Shown here: positions 26,653 through 35,648 of the stretch, piece by piece
Numbering within the stretch: the stretch's first letter is position 1
Layout: each line of letters opens with the position of its first letter
Assembly: GCF_001708185.1 (NCBI RefSeq)
Contig: NZ_MDDN01000006.1
Location: 1 to 64,000 of the forward strand
Reading direction: 5' to 3'
Origin: Lysinibacillus xylanilyticus
GTDB taxonomy: Bacteria; Bacillota; Bacilli; Bacillales_A; Planococcaceae
DNA length: 64,000 bases
The notes under the pieces: model-generated
Seen by the model: only the letters and a program-made list of their open reading frames with translations
Database searches by the model: none
Told to the model about the DNA's origin: nothing
Made by a program: the position numbers and the translations under genes

Positions 26653-27453
26653 TTATTTATTAAACATATCAAATAAACCGCCGATGCCGCCTTCACCTCT
26701 AGATTGACCGCCACCGCCTTGTGAAATTGGTGCTGCAGCGAAGACGCGGCTTGCTAAACGGCTAAATGGTAATGATTGAATCCATACTTTACCTGGCCCC
26801 TTTAAAGTCGCGAAGAAGATACCTTCACCACCGAATAGAGCAGTTTTTACGCCCCCAACCATTTCGATATTGTAATCTACATCGGATGTCATAGCAACTA
26901 AGCAACCTGTATCCACACGTAATACTTCACCAGGTTGTAGCGTTTTTTCGTGAATTGCTCCACCTGCATGAACAAAAGCCATACCATCTCCTTCTAGCTT
27001 TTGCATAATGAAGCCTTCACCACCGAAGAACCCTGCACCGATTTTTTTCTGGAATTCAACACCAACTGAAACTCCTTTTGCGGCAGCTAAAAACGCATCT
27101 TTTTGACAAATAATTTTGCCGTTTAATTGACTTAAATCCATTGGTATAATCTTACCAGGGTATGGAGAAGCAAAATACACATGACGTTTACCTGAACCAA
27201 CGTTTGTAAATGTCGTCATAAATAAACTTTCACCTGTAATTAGGCGTTTTCCAGCTCCGAATAATTTTCCCATAAGGCCATTTTCTTGGCTTCCTCTTGA
27301 ACCGTCACCAAAGATTGTTTCCATATGGATAGAATCATCCATCATCATTAAAGCACCAGCTTCAGCTACCACTGTTTCCTGTGGATCAAGCTCAACCTGC
27401 ACGTATTGCATATCATCGCCATATAATTTGTAGTCAATTTCATGATTATTCAT
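26653..27453 (-). CDS. AIM24/TIGR00266-family protein
   Basis: A 266-residue soluble protein of the AIM24 family (TIGR00266). Typical segments are VQVELDPQETVVAEAGALMMMDD, GESLFMTTFTN, YFASPYPGKIIPMDL, MQKLEGDGMAFVHAGGAI and IFFATLKGPGKVWIQSLPFSRLA. The C-terminus is Gly-rich (GGGGQSRGEGGIGGLF). The family has a TRAP-like beta-fold; its role in bacteria is not settled. ATG is preceded by TTGGAGGAAT. It is monocistronic. Confidence 0.92.
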   Translation of the reverse strand: MNNHEIDYKLYGDDMQYVQVELDPQETVVAEAGALMMMDDSIHMETIFGDGSRGSQENGLMGKLFGAGKRLITGESLFMTTFTNVGSGKRHVYFASPYPGKIIPMDLSQLNGKIICQKDAFLAAAKGVSVGVEFQKKIGAGFFGGEGFIMQKLEGDGMAFVHAGGAIHEKTLQPGEVLRVDTGCLVAMTSDVDYNIEMVGGVKTALFGGEGIFFATLKGPGKVWIQSLPFSRLASRVFAAAPISQGGGGQSRGEGGIGGLFDMFNK

Positions 27454-27866
27454 AATAGGATTCCTCCAAAAAAGTAATTTTGTTATATATACGATTATAA
27501 GTCACATTAGTTTCAATGTATAATTAATTAATTTAGAAAAAAAGGGATTAAGATAGGAAATGTCGAATATAAAAAACTAGAATGTGTATTTTATTTTCGT
27601 TTAGCTAAAATTTTTGTGATTGATATCCAGTGCTCACAAAAGAATTCCATCAGTGACTCTTCATCTATGTTTAGCTAAAAGAAAATAAAGCCTCTGGCGA
27701 TTTTCATCGATGTTGTTAAGCTGAAAGTATAGCTTTATAGATTATCATTTGTTGAAAATTCGGAATTTTGACACATTTAATTCTGTAATAGATGATATCT
27801 GTCCGAAGCGATGCGGCTGGTAACGACGGAGCAGAGGCATCATAGATATTTCAGGGGGTGTTTGTA
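27454..27866 (+). promoter_or_regulatory. Upstream region of the aldehyde dehydrogenase operon
   Basis: About 410 bp. A long inverted repeat with TTTAGCTAAAA near 27600 and TTTAGCTAAAAGAAAATAAA near 27670 could form an extended hairpin. TTGACA at 27768-27773 is a possible -35 with only a weak -10 (GATGAT at 27791). A structured leader segment runs from there to the start codon. No sigma-54-type or lysine-riboswitch signature was found. Confidence 0.4.
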
Positions 27867-29348
27867 GTGGAAATCAAAAACTATATCGGTGGTGAATGGG
27901 TAACATCACATTCACATTTACAAAGTATAGTAGTGACCAACCCTGCAAATGGGGAGCAGCTGGCTACAATACCGCGTTCTACGGCAAGTGAGGTAGATGA
28001 AGCGGTAGCAGTTGCGAAGCAAGTACAAAAAAGCTGGGCATTAGTACCTGCGCCTAGACGTGCTGACTATTTATATGCCATCGGTCAAAAAATGAAAGAG
28101 AAGAAGGAGCATTTGGCGACCGTTTTAACAAAAGAAATGGGGAAGGTCATCGAAGAAGCTAGAGGTGAAGTACAAGAAGGGATCGATATGGCTTATTATA
28201 TGGCTGGTGAGGGGCGTAGGTTGTTTGGGGAAACAACACCGTCTGAGCTTGCCAATAAATTTGCTATGAGTGTACGGGCACCTATTGGAGTTGTTGGTTT
28301 AATAACTCCGTGGAATTTCCCAGTTGCCATTGCTACATGGAAGTCGTTCCCTGCAATTGTTGCGGGTAATACGTTTATTTGGAAGCCTTCTAATGAGACA
28401 CCAATGATGGCGTATGAAATGGGTAAAATTTTTGAAGAGGTGGGCTTACCAGGCGGAGTAGCAAATATTGTCTTTGGTACAGGTCCGACAGTAGGAGCTG
28501 CATTAATTGAACATCCTGACGTCAAGGTCATTTCATTTACCGGCTCTACAACAACAGGCAGTAAGGTGGCAGAGCTAGGTGGTAAACATTTGAAAAAGGT
28601 TTCATTGGAGATGGGTGGAAAAAATGCAGTCATCGTTATGGATGATGCGGATTTACAGCTAGCTACTGAAGGAATCTTATGGAGTGCATTTGGCACTGCT
28701 GGTCAAAGGTGTACGGCATGTAGTCGTGTTATCGTGCATAAAGATGTAAGAGAGGAATTAGAAAAACGTCTATTGGAAGAAATGCGAAAGCTAACAATTG
28801 GAGACGGCCTAGATGAAGGTGTAAAAATCGGACCTGTAATTAATAAAGCCGCATTGGAAAAAATTAATCACTATGTGCAAATCGGCAAACAGGAAGGCGC
28901 GACATTATTAGCTGGAGGTAGAATTTTATCTGAGCCTCCTTATGATAAAGGGTTTTATTATGAGCCTACGCTATTTACTAATGTGAAGCCTGACATGATT
29001 ATTGCACAGGAAGAAATCTTTGGTCCGGTCGTTTCGCTAATTGAAGTAGCAAGTTTGGATGAAGCAATCGAAGTAAACAATGGCGTAAAGTTTGGCTTAT
29101 CAAGTTCAATTTTCTCACAAAATGTTAATACGATTTTCCGCGCACAACGAGATTTAGATACAGGTATTGTTTATGTGAATGCAGGCACAACGGGTGCTGA
29201 AATCCATTTACCATTTGGTGGCACAAAGGGTACGGGGAATGGTCACCGTGATTCAGGTGTTGCTGCTTTGGATGTTTATACAGAATGGAAAAGCATTTAT
29301 GTAGACTATAGCGGTAAATTACAAAGAGCACAAATCGATACAGAATAA
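27867..29348 (+). CDS. NAD(P)-dependent aldehyde dehydrogenase, likely aminoadipate-semialdehyde type
   Basis: A 493-residue aldehyde dehydrogenase. VGLITPWNFPVAIATWKS and FTGSTTTGSKVAELG form the cofactor site. VSLEMGGKNAV carries the general-base Glu. The nucleophile is C282 in FGTAGQRCTACSRV. EIHLPFGGTKGTGNGHRDSG near the C-terminus is characteristic of a subset acting on semialdehydes. GTG at 27867 is preferred, with AGGGGGTG eight bases upstream; an earlier in-frame GTG overlaps that site. It is the first gene of a three-gene operon with a lysine-6-dehydrogenase-like protein and an acyl-CoA dehydrogenase. Oxidation of 2-aminoadipate semialdehyde is therefore inferred. Confidence 0.88.
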   Translation: MEIKNYIGGEWVTSHSHLQSIVVTNPANGEQLATIPRSTASEVDEAVAVAKQVQKSWALVPAPRRADYLYAIGQKMKEKKEHLATVLTKEMGKVIEEARGEVQEGIDMAYYMAGEGRRLFGETTPSELANKFAMSVRAPIGVVGLITPWNFPVAIATWKSFPAIVAGNTFIWKPSNETPMMAYEMGKIFEEVGLPGGVANIVFGTGPTVGAALIEHPDVKVISFTGSTTTGSKVAELGGKHLKKVSLEMGGKNAVIVMDDADLQLATEGILWSAFGTAGQRCTACSRVIVHKDVREELEKRLLEEMRKLTIGDGLDEGVKIGPVINKAALEKINHYVQIGKQEGATLLAGGRILSEPPYDKGFYYEPTLFTNVKPDMIIAQEEIFGPVVSLIEVASLDEAIEVNNGVKFGLSSSIFSQNVNTIFRAQRDLDTGIVYVNAGTTGAEIHLPFGGTKGTGNGHRDSGVAALDVYTEWKSIYVDYSGKLQRAQIDTE

Positions 29349-29374
29349 CAGATCAATGAAAGGGGATGTTCTTG

Positions 29375-30547
29375 ATGAAAGTTGTTGTATTAGGTGCAGG
29401 TTTAATGGGGAAAGAGGTAGCTCGTGATTTAATAAAAAATAGCAAAGTAGAGCGTGTGTTTTTAGGGGATATAGACGTAAAAATAGCACAGGATTTTGTG
29501 GACTCGTTAAATACAGATAAGGTTGAAGTTGTAGAGCTTCATGCGGAGCGTGATGACTCGTTAATGGGGGTCATCTCTAAAGGCGATGTCGTCGTTAATG
29601 CTTTATTCTATTCCTTTAATGAGCGTGTAGCAAGAGCAGCCATTGAGGCGGGTGTTCATTCCGTAGATTTAGGTGGTCATATTGGTGGTGTAACGGAAAA
29701 AATATTAGATCTTAATGAAGAAGCAAAAGCAAAAGGTGTAACGATTATTCCAGATTTGGGTGTTGCCCCAGGTATGGTCAACATATTAGCGGGTTACGGT
29801 GCTTCGAAATTAGATGAGGTAGAATCGATTAAACTTTTTGTTGGTGGTATTCCTACAGAGCCTAAGCCACCTCTTCATTATACACGGGTATTTTCTCTAG
29901 ATGGTGTCTTTGATCATTATACAGAGCCATCAAAGACGATTCAAAAAGGCAAACTTCAAGAAGTTCCATCATTATCAGGTGTTGAGCCTATTTATTTCGA
30001 AGGTTTTGGTGTGCTTGAGGCATTTTATACATCTGGCGGCATATCGACATTGTATAAGACATTCCCAAATGTCAGCACATTAGAATATAAAACAATTCGT
30101 TATAAGGGACATGCAGAGAAATTTAAGTTATTAGCAGATCTAGGATTCCTTGATGCTGGTAATAAGGTAGCGGTAGAAGATCAGGAAGTTCCTGTGCGTG
30201 CAGTTGTTCGTGAGGCACTTAAAAAGAAGCTTGAGCTTGGTACAAAACAAGATGCAGTACTACTGCGTGTTATTGTAGCAGGTGAAAAAGCACAGCAGCA
30301 GGTGACTTATGAGTACGAAATGATTGTGCGAAAAGATATGACGATTAATGAAACAGCTATGGCTCGAGCAACAGCTAATACAATTTCGGTCGTGGCACAG
30401 ATGATTGGTGAAGATAAAATTACAGAGCGCGGTGTATTTGCGCCTGAATCAATTGTACCAGGTGATACTTATATTGAAGAGATGGCAAAACGAGGCGTTG
30501 TTATAAAGGAAACCTCTCATAAATCTACAATGATCGTGAAATGGTAG
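29375..30547 (+). CDS. Lysine 6-dehydrogenase-like / saccharopine dehydrogenase-family oxidoreductase
   Basis: A 390-residue protein. N-terminal MKVVVLGAGLMGKEVARDLI is the Rossmann nucleotide motif. VNALFYSFNERVARAAIEAG and HSVDLGGHIGGVTEKILDL, then IIPDLGVAPGMVNILAGYG, match the saccharopine dehydrogenase-like fold and closely resemble L-lysine 6-dehydrogenases of Geobacillus type (from memory). Such enzymes oxidise the epsilon-amino group of lysine to give aminoadipate semialdehyde/piperideine-6-carboxylate. The ATG at 29375 follows AAAGGGG; the upstream ATG overlaps that site. It lies 26 bp after the aldehyde dehydrogenase that would take its product. Carboxynorspermidine or saccharopine reductase activity is an alternative. 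Confidence 0.8.
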   Translation: MKVVVLGAGLMGKEVARDLIKNSKVERVFLGDIDVKIAQDFVDSLNTDKVEVVELHAERDDSLMGVISKGDVVVNALFYSFNERVARAAIEAGVHSVDLGGHIGGVTEKILDLNEEAKAKGVTIIPDLGVAPGMVNILAGYGASKLDEVESIKLFVGGIPTEPKPPLHYTRVFSLDGVFDHYTEPSKTIQKGKLQEVPSLSGVEPIYFEGFGVLEAFYTSGGISTLYKTFPNVSTLEYKTIRYKGHAEKFKLLADLGFLDAGNKVAVEDQEVPVRAVVREALKKKLELGTKQDAVLLRVIVAGEKAQQQVTYEYEMIVRKDMTINETAMARATANTISVVAQMIGEDKITERGVFAPESIVPGDTYIEEMAKRGVVIKETSHKSTMIVKW

Positions 30548-30557
30548 GTGCCTAGTC

Positions 30558-31751
30558 TTGAATTTCGAATTTACTACTGAGCAAGAAATGCTACGAAAAA
30601 CAGTCCGGCAGTTTGTGGATGATGAAATCATTCCACATATTGCGAAGTGGGATACTGAAGGTGGCTTTGATTCGAAGATTTGGTCAAGACTTGCTGACCT
30701 TGGACTAATGGGTGTTTGTGTACCTGAACAATACGGTGGCAGTGGCATGGATTACAATGCGCTGGCTATCGTCTGCGAAGAACTTGAACGTGGGGATACA
30801 GCGTTTCGCACTGCTGTTTCAGTTCATACAGGGTTGAATAGTATGACCTTAATGCAATGGGGAACAGAGGCTCAAAAACAGCAATACCTTGTTCCGCAGG
30901 CGAAAGGTGTTCGGATTGGGGCGTTGGGTTTAACAGAGCCTGGCGCAGGGTCAGATGTAGCGGCGATGTCTACCACAGCTGTACGTGATGGAGATGATTA
31001 CGTCTTAAATGGGCAAAAAACATGGATTTCTTTATGTGATATAGCCGACCATTTTATCGTCTTCGCCTACACTGATAAAGCGAAGAAACATCATGGTATT
31101 AGCGCCTTTATCGTAGAGCGATCCATGGCGGGATTCACATCGAAGGCCATTAAAGGCAAATATGGTATTCGTGCTGGCAATACTGGGGAGCTCTTTTTCG
31201 AAGATCTACGTATACCTGTAGAGAATCGTCTAGGAGAAGAAGGGGAAGGTTTTAAAATTGCCATGTCTGCGCTAGATAATGGTCGTTTTACAGTAGCAGC
31301 AGGTGCTGTCGGTCTCATTCAAGCATGTATCGAGGCGAGCGTGAAATACTGTCATGAACGCGAGACCTTTGGAAAATCTATTGGAGAACATCAGCTAGTT
31401 GGGCAAATGATTGCCAAAATGGAAGCGGGCTATCAAATGAGTCGCTTGCTTGTATATCGTGTTGGTGAGTTGAAAAACAAAGGGGTACGCAATACACGAG
31501 AGACATCATTAGCAAAGTGGCAGGCTTGTGATTTTGCCAATAAAGCAGCGGATGATGCTGTACAAATTTATGGTGCATATGGTTATTCGGATGAATATCC
31601 AGTCGCTCGTTATTTACGTAACTCGAAAGCCCCAGTGATCTATGAAGGTACGCGTGAGATTCATACAGTCATGCAGGCGGATTATGTATTAGGAAAACGT
31701 CAAGATAAGCCACTAGCAAAAATGCTACCGAGATGGCCATTTGAAGAGTAA
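30558..31751 (+). CDS. Acyl-CoA dehydrogenase (candidate glutaryl-CoA dehydrogenase)
   Basis: A 397-residue FAD enzyme with ALGLTEPGAGSDVAAMSTTA, LNGQKTWISL, the domain-3 signature and YEGTREIHTVM, whose Glu is the expected catalytic base. TTG at 30558 is used as start, with AGGTG upstream and only 10 bases after the previous stop, so the gene is translationally close to its neighbours. The operon context (lysine dehydrogenase and semialdehyde dehydrogenase) suggests glutaryl-CoA as substrate, yielding crotonyl-CoA. The sequence alone supports only a general short/medium-chain acyl-CoA dehydrogenase. It is distinct from the paralogue at 20910, which has Ala in place of the catalytic Glu. Confidence 0.87.
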   Translation: MNFEFTTEQEMLRKTVRQFVDDEIIPHIAKWDTEGGFDSKIWSRLADLGLMGVCVPEQYGGSGMDYNALAIVCEELERGDTAFRTAVSVHTGLNSMTLMQWGTEAQKQQYLVPQAKGVRIGALGLTEPGAGSDVAAMSTTAVRDGDDYVLNGQKTWISLCDIADHFIVFAYTDKAKKHHGISAFIVERSMAGFTSKAIKGKYGIRAGNTGELFFEDLRIPVENRLGEEGEGFKIAMSALDNGRFTVAAGAVGLIQACIEASVKYCHERETFGKSIGEHQLVGQMIAKMEAGYQMSRLLVYRVGELKNKGVRNTRETSLAKWQACDFANKAADDAVQIYGAYGYSDEYPVARYLRNSKAPVIYEGTREIHTVMQADYVLGKRQDKPLAKMLPRWPFEE

Positions 31752-31822
31752 GCATCTTATCAAGACTTTTTATATTAGGCTTATTTTTTAAACACATGAA
31801 TACACAGATCTAAATGTCAAAT

Positions 31823-31876
31823 GAAAAACAACTTGGTCCCCTTTCTAAGGAGAGGAGGCTAGGTTGTTTTTATTTT
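31823..31876 (+). terminator. Imperfect terminator after the lysine-type operon
   Basis: AAAACAAC (31825-31832) pairs with GTTGTTTT (31863-31870), with further imperfect pairing inside (TCCCCTTT with GGAGAGGAGG) and a T-rich tail. Confidence 0.6.
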
Positions 31877-32171
31877 AACTTTTAAAATGACATGTAACTA
31901 CTTATTGTAGGTTTGTAATGAAGTTTGATTAAAGTTCCTCACAAACCTTGATTTTAAAATAAAGAAAACGACTCTCTTTGAACAATATTTGATAAAACAA
32001 GGTCACTTTTAATATTGATAGATTTCAGGTGTGTTGATTAACCATTTTCATACATTCGAAGAGGCTGATTTCCGTTACAGGCTTTTGCTAACCTGAGCCC
32101 ATTACCTGAACCTCGCTTTAATCTTCTTTAATCAACCTTTTTACAGTGTTTAATTAGTTTTTTTATAACAA
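31877..32171. other. Intergenic region, repeat scrap only
   Basis: No gene seen. GCTGATTTCCGTTACAGGC near 32068 resembles the TGATTTCCGTTCCGACTGG edge of the dispersed element at 38.6 kb. Confidence 0.4.
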
Positions 32172-32237
32172 TTGACAATGAAGATTATTTGATTTAGTAT
32201 AAACTTAAAATATTTTAATTAAAAAGTTTTAAGTTTA
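32172..32237 (+). promoter_or_regulatory. Promoter and putative MarR operator
   Basis: TTGACA (32172-32177), 17 bp, TAGTAT (32195-32200). The palindrome arms TAAACTTAAAA (32200-32210) and TTTTAAGTTTA (32227-32237) are perfect 11-bp inverted repeats with a 16-bp spacer. They sit just downstream of the -10, where a bound MarR-type repressor would block initiation. Autoregulation by the following gene is inferred. Confidence 0.7.
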
Positions 32238-32258
32238 TTGCGGGAAGGAGAAATAAAT

Positions 32259-32684
32259 GTGTTGAATGAACTCTTTGAAGATTTGTATATGAAACTTGCT
32301 ATGAATTTTTATAAAAATTCATCTCGAGGTCAAACAGTAGAGATTGAAAATATAAGTGCTGTAGAAATGGCATGCCTTGAAGTTGTATATTTCTTAAAAA
32401 AGCCTACATATAGCGAGCTAGCAGAGTTTTTTAATATATCACAGCCGAATGCCACGTATAGAATCAACAAATTGATTAAAAAAGGATATCTTACAAAATT
32501 CAATGACGAAAAAGATAAACGTGTATATTACCTTCAAGTAACAGATAAATTTATGGAGTATTACAGTCTTAATGATAATTATATGAATAATATAATTATG
32601 AATTTGAAAAAAAGATGTACCGCAGAGGAAATAGAACAATTTGAAAAAATGTTAAAAATACTAGTAAAAGAAGCTATGGAGTAA
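32259..32684 (+). CDS. MarR-family transcriptional regulator
   Basis: A 141-residue winged-helix regulator. The central segment [20 protein letters not shown] and [20 protein letters not shown] form the helix-turn-helix, and [20 protein letters not shown] the beta-wing, as in MarR proteins. Helices at both ends would dimerise. GTG at 32259 follows AAGGAG by eight bases; an upstream in-frame TTG lies inside the operator and is less likely. The palindrome at 32200-32237 probably binds it. The regulated genes may include the DedA and MFS genes downstream. The ligand is unknown. Confidence 0.85.
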   Translation: MLNELFEDLYMKLAMNFYKNSSRGQTVEIENISAVEMACLEVVYFLKKPTYSELAEFFNISQPNATYRINKLIKKGYLTKFNDEKDKRVYYLQVTDKFMEYYSLNDNYMNNIIMNLKKRCTAEEIEQFEKMLKILVKEAME

Positions 32685-32715
32685 TTACAGATGGAATTTT
32701 AAATTGCAAAATAGG

Positions 32716-32853
32716 ATGAGAAATACCAATACAGTATCTTTATTAGTAGAATTGCAAAAGCGTTTAGATATTGAAGTATCTATTTCAGATTTCGATCATG
32801 ATAAATGGGAAACACCAAATATGATTGTTAAGAAATTGGGAGATCTACGATGA
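32716..32853 (+). pseudogene. Fragment of an acyl-carrier-protein-like gene
   Basis: A 45-codon frame reads [20 protein letters not shown], then [17 protein letters not shown]. This matches helices II-IV of acyl carrier proteins (LVxELExxFxIEIxxxDxDxxxxxT...IxxxL). The N-terminal half and the phosphopantetheine attachment motif DSxS are missing, and no frame upstream supplies them. It therefore looks like a truncated remnant. It sits between the MarR gene and a DedA gene, so a larger lipid or peptide-synthesis locus may once have been here. Confidence 0.55.
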
Positions 32854-32878
32854 AAAAAGTAACCTTTGGAGAGATGAA

Positions 32879-33484
32879 ATGGAATGGATTTATGAATTAT
32901 TTCAACAGTATGGATACTATGTTGTATTAGTTGGATTGCTGTTAGAATATATCGCTTTTCCTTTCCCAGGGGAGCCAACATTAGTTTATGCAGGGTATTT
33001 AGTACATACAGGAGACTTAAATTTACTGATATTAATTATACTATCGTTTATTGGGACAAGTGTTGGGATGACGATTCAGTATTTTCTAGGTAATAAACTA
33101 GGTATGCCGTTTGTACAAAAGTATGGAAAGTATGTGTTTTTAACACAGAGAAAAATCGATTTAACGAAAATGTGGTTTGATAAATATGGATATTTCCTGC
33201 TTTTTATTGGATTCTTCATTCCAGGTGTACGTCATTTTACTGGATACTTTGTAGGAATAATCAATTTATCATTTCGCCGTTTTGCAATAATAATTTATTC
33301 AGGTGCTCTGTTTTGGGTATCGTTCTTCTTAATTGGTGGTTACTGGTTAGGTGATAAAATGCATTCTGTCTTTAGTATGATGGGACAGCATGTCTGGGAG
33401 ATTGTTTTTGGCGTTATTATAATTGTAGCTATTATTCGATTCCGTAAACAATTGAAACGTTTATTTGTACAAAATACAAATTAA
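32879..33484 (+). CDS. DedA-family membrane protein
   Basis: A 201-residue inner-membrane protein. FPGEPTLVYAGYLVH, GTSVGMTIQYFLGNKLG, FVQKYGKYVFL and FFIPGVRHFTGYFVGI are the DedA (SNARE-associated) signatures, including the PGxRH re-entrant loop arginine. DedA proteins flip lipids such as undecaprenyl phosphate or phospholipids. ATG at 32879 follows GGAGAG by seven bases; an in-frame extension of 18 codons is unlikely. The subfamily cannot be assigned from sequence alone. A second DedA gene lies at 35627. Confidence 0.9.
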   Translation: MEWIYELFQQYGYYVVLVGLLLEYIAFPFPGEPTLVYAGYLVHTGDLNLLILIILSFIGTSVGMTIQYFLGNKLGMPFVQKYGKYVFLTQRKIDLTKMWFDKYGYFLLFIGFFIPGVRHFTGYFVGIINLSFRRFAIIIYSGALFWVSFFLIGGYWLGDKMHSVFSMMGQHVWEIVFGVIIIVAIIRFRKQLKRLFVQNTN

Positions 33485-33575
33485 TTTGGAACCCATTCAT
33501 GTAAAAAATTAGAAGCCTCATAGACAGTTAGAGCTATTTCACATCAATGATTCTTATAGAAAGAGATGTTGGTAC

Positions 33576-34778
33576 ATGAAGAAAACAATTAAAGAACAAA
33601 AGTCGATATTAATTATACTTCTAAGCAATGTATTCATTGCTTTTCTCGGAATTGGTCTTGTCATTCCTGTTATGCCGTCATTTATGAATAGCATGCAATT
33701 ATCAGGAAAAACGATGGGGTATCTTATTGCCGTATTTGCGATGGCACAACTACTTATGTCACCACTCGCAGGTCGTTGGGTTGACCGTTATGGCAGGAAG
33801 AACATCATCACAATCGGTTTATTCCTTTTTGGTATTTCAGAACTTATCTTTGGTTTGGGCACGCATGTATCGGTGCTTTATCTATCAAGGATGTTAGGGG
33901 GAATTAGTGCCGCCTTTATTATACCAGGTGTTACTGCATATGTTGCAGATATTACATCCGTTCAGGATCGACCAAAAGCGATGGGCTATGTTTCTGCCGC
34001 CATTAGTACTGGCTTTATTATAGGACCTGGCTTTGGAGGCTTTATTGCAGAATACGGTATACGCATGCCCTTCTTCTTTGCGGCAGCTATTGCCTTTGTA
34101 GCGTGCATTTTATCAATATTTATTTTAAAAGAGCCGCTTACAAAAGAACAACTTGCAGAAATTTCTGCTAAAACAAAGCAAACAAACTTTATAAACGATT
34201 TAAAAAAATCACTTAATCCACTTTATTTCATTCCATTTATCATTGTATTTGTACTCGCTTTCGGCTTGTCTGCATATGAAACTGTTTTTAGTCTATTTTC
34301 TGATCATAAATTCGGCTTCACGCCGAAGGACATTGCAACCATTATTACGATAAGCGCAATCTTCGGTGTTATTGTGCAAATATTTATGTTTGGAAAAATG
34401 GTAGATAAACTCGGTGAAAAGAAATTGATCCAATTATGTTTAATTACAGGTGCAATATTGGCGGTTATATCCACCGTGATCTCAGGATTTTGGGCAGTGT
34501 TGGTGGTAACTAGCCTCATCTTCCTCGCATTTGACTTGCTTCGTCCGGCATTGACGACATTTTTATCAAAATCTGCCGGTAAAGATCAAGGGTTTATTGC
34601 TGGAATGAACTCGACCTATACGAGCTTAGGTAATATCATCGGGCCAACGATAGGCGGAATACTATTTGACGTAAACGTCCACTATCCTTACCTTTTCGCT
34701 GCTGTTATTATGGTCATTGGCCTCGGTATTACATTTGTGTGGAAAGAAAAACAATTGACAGAAGACTTAGTGAGATAA
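33576..34778 (+). CDS. MFS multidrug efflux transporter (NorA/Bmr-like)
   Basis: A 400-residue, twelve-helix major facilitator protein. Motif A appears as GRWVDRYGRKNIITIG, motif B region as LSRMLGGISAAFIIPGVTAY, and motif C as AISTGFIIGPGFGGFIAEYG, the last being diagnostic of drug:H+ antiporters. It resembles NorA, Bmr and Blt in length and motif spacing. It probably exports cationic drugs or dyes; the natural substrate is unknown. ATG follows AAAGAGATG. It lies downstream of a MarR-type gene, a frequent arrangement for inducible efflux. Confidence 0.92.
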   Translation: MKKTIKEQKSILIILLSNVFIAFLGIGLVIPVMPSFMNSMQLSGKTMGYLIAVFAMAQLLMSPLAGRWVDRYGRKNIITIGLFLFGISELIFGLGTHVSVLYLSRMLGGISAAFIIPGVTAYVADITSVQDRPKAMGYVSAAISTGFIIGPGFGGFIAEYGIRMPFFFAAAIAFVACILSIFILKEPLTKEQLAEISAKTKQTNFINDLKKSLNPLYFIPFIIVFVLAFGLSAYETVFSLFSDHKFGFTPKDIATIITISAIFGVIVQIFMFGKMVDKLGEKKLIQLCLITGAILAVISTVISGFWAVLVVTSLIFLAFDLLRPALTTFLSKSAGKDQGFIAGMNSTYTSLGNIIGPTIGGILFDVNVHYPYLFAAVIMVIGLGITFVWKEKQLTEDLVR

Positions 34779-35102
34779 TTAGAAAAGTGGGGGAAGCCTT
34801 CAGAACAATCAAATCCCAAATTGTTCCGGTGACATTCAAAGAAGCTCTCTTTGTGGACATAGACAATTCCCTAATTCGAAAAGTTTTACCTAGTATTATC
34901 GTTTACTTAAATACCATTCACAATATAATTAGCAGTTTGTGGAGAAGTCGAGAAATCAATTTCGCCTCTATCTCACCACCTTCAGAGGGGGATTCTTCTG
35001 TATCTGTCGCTATAAAATGAAAATTCTATTTTTCAAGGTGTGCTGTAAGACTGTTTTTTTATCCATTGTGTTGGTTTGAATGAATTGGAGGTTTAATATA
35101 CT
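34779..35102. other. Intergenic region, no supported gene
   Basis: About 320 bp between the MFS gene and pssA. A plus-strand frame (34739-35020) has no start context and overlaps the MFS end. A minus-strand frame includes TDTEESPSEGGEIEAKLIS, which may be chance or a remnant. No terminator of good quality was seen. Confidence 0.4.
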
Positions 35103-35648
35103 GTGAAATTTATACCCTGTATGATTACAATTGGAAACTTTATTTGCGGACTTCTTGCTATTCGCTCTTTGTTTATTCAAGATTTCTATACAGCAGCGGT
35201 CTTCATTTTTGTTGGTATGTTTCTTGACTTTTTCGACGGCATGGTCGCACGTAAGCTAAATGCCGTTTCGGATATTGGGAAGGAACTTGATTCTTTTGCT
35301 GATTTGATTACGTTTGGTGTGGCTCCGGCTATGCTTGCTTACAATGTAGCATTGTATAGTATTCCGTATATTGGGATTTTGTGTACGCTGGCATATGGCA
35401 CTTGTGGAGCAATTCGCCTATCAAGATTTAATGTTCTTCAAAGCAAGTCTCCGACATTCATTGGAATGCCGATCCCATTCGCAGGAATATGTCTTGTTAT
35501 ATTAAGTTTTATGAATAACTCAATCGTATTAGCATTAAGCACATGTGTGCTTTCTTATTTGATGGTGAGCACGATTAAGTTTCCACATTTTAAAAGACTT
35601 GCGGTTGAAAATTCAGAGGTGGAAAGATGGGAACAATTCAAGAATTAA
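35103..35648 (+). CDS. pssA: CDP-diacylglycerol-serine O-phosphatidyltransferase
   Basis: A 181-residue integral membrane enzyme making phosphatidylserine from CDP-diacylglycerol and serine, the precursor of phosphatidylethanolamine. The CDP-alcohol phosphotransferase motif DG-x2-AR-x8-G-x3-D-x3-D is complete, spanning from FFDGMVARKL to GKELDSFADL. Six or so helices. The start is GTG, with TTGGAGGT ten bases upstream. The end overlaps the following DedA gene by 22 bp, so the two are translationally coupled. No psd (decarboxylase) follows, unlike the Bacillus subtilis pssA-ybfM-psd operon. Confidence 0.93.
   Translation: MKFIPCMITIGNFICGLLAIRSLFIQDFYTAAVFIFVGMFLDFFDGMVARKLNAVSDIGKELDSFADLITFGVAPAMLAYNVALYSIPYIGILCTLAYGTCGAIRLSRFNVLQSKSPTFIGMPIPFAGICLVILSFMNNSIVLALSTCVLSYLMVSTIKFPHFKRLAVENSEVERWEQFKN

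Noticed and set aside
27454..27866. Lysine riboswitch or sigma-54 promoter before the lysine-type operon
   Set aside because: No L-box core and no GG-N10-GC promoter element were seen.
34739..35020. 93-codon frame between MFS and pssA
   Set aside because: Overlaps the MFS gene end, lacks a ribosome binding site and shows no family features.
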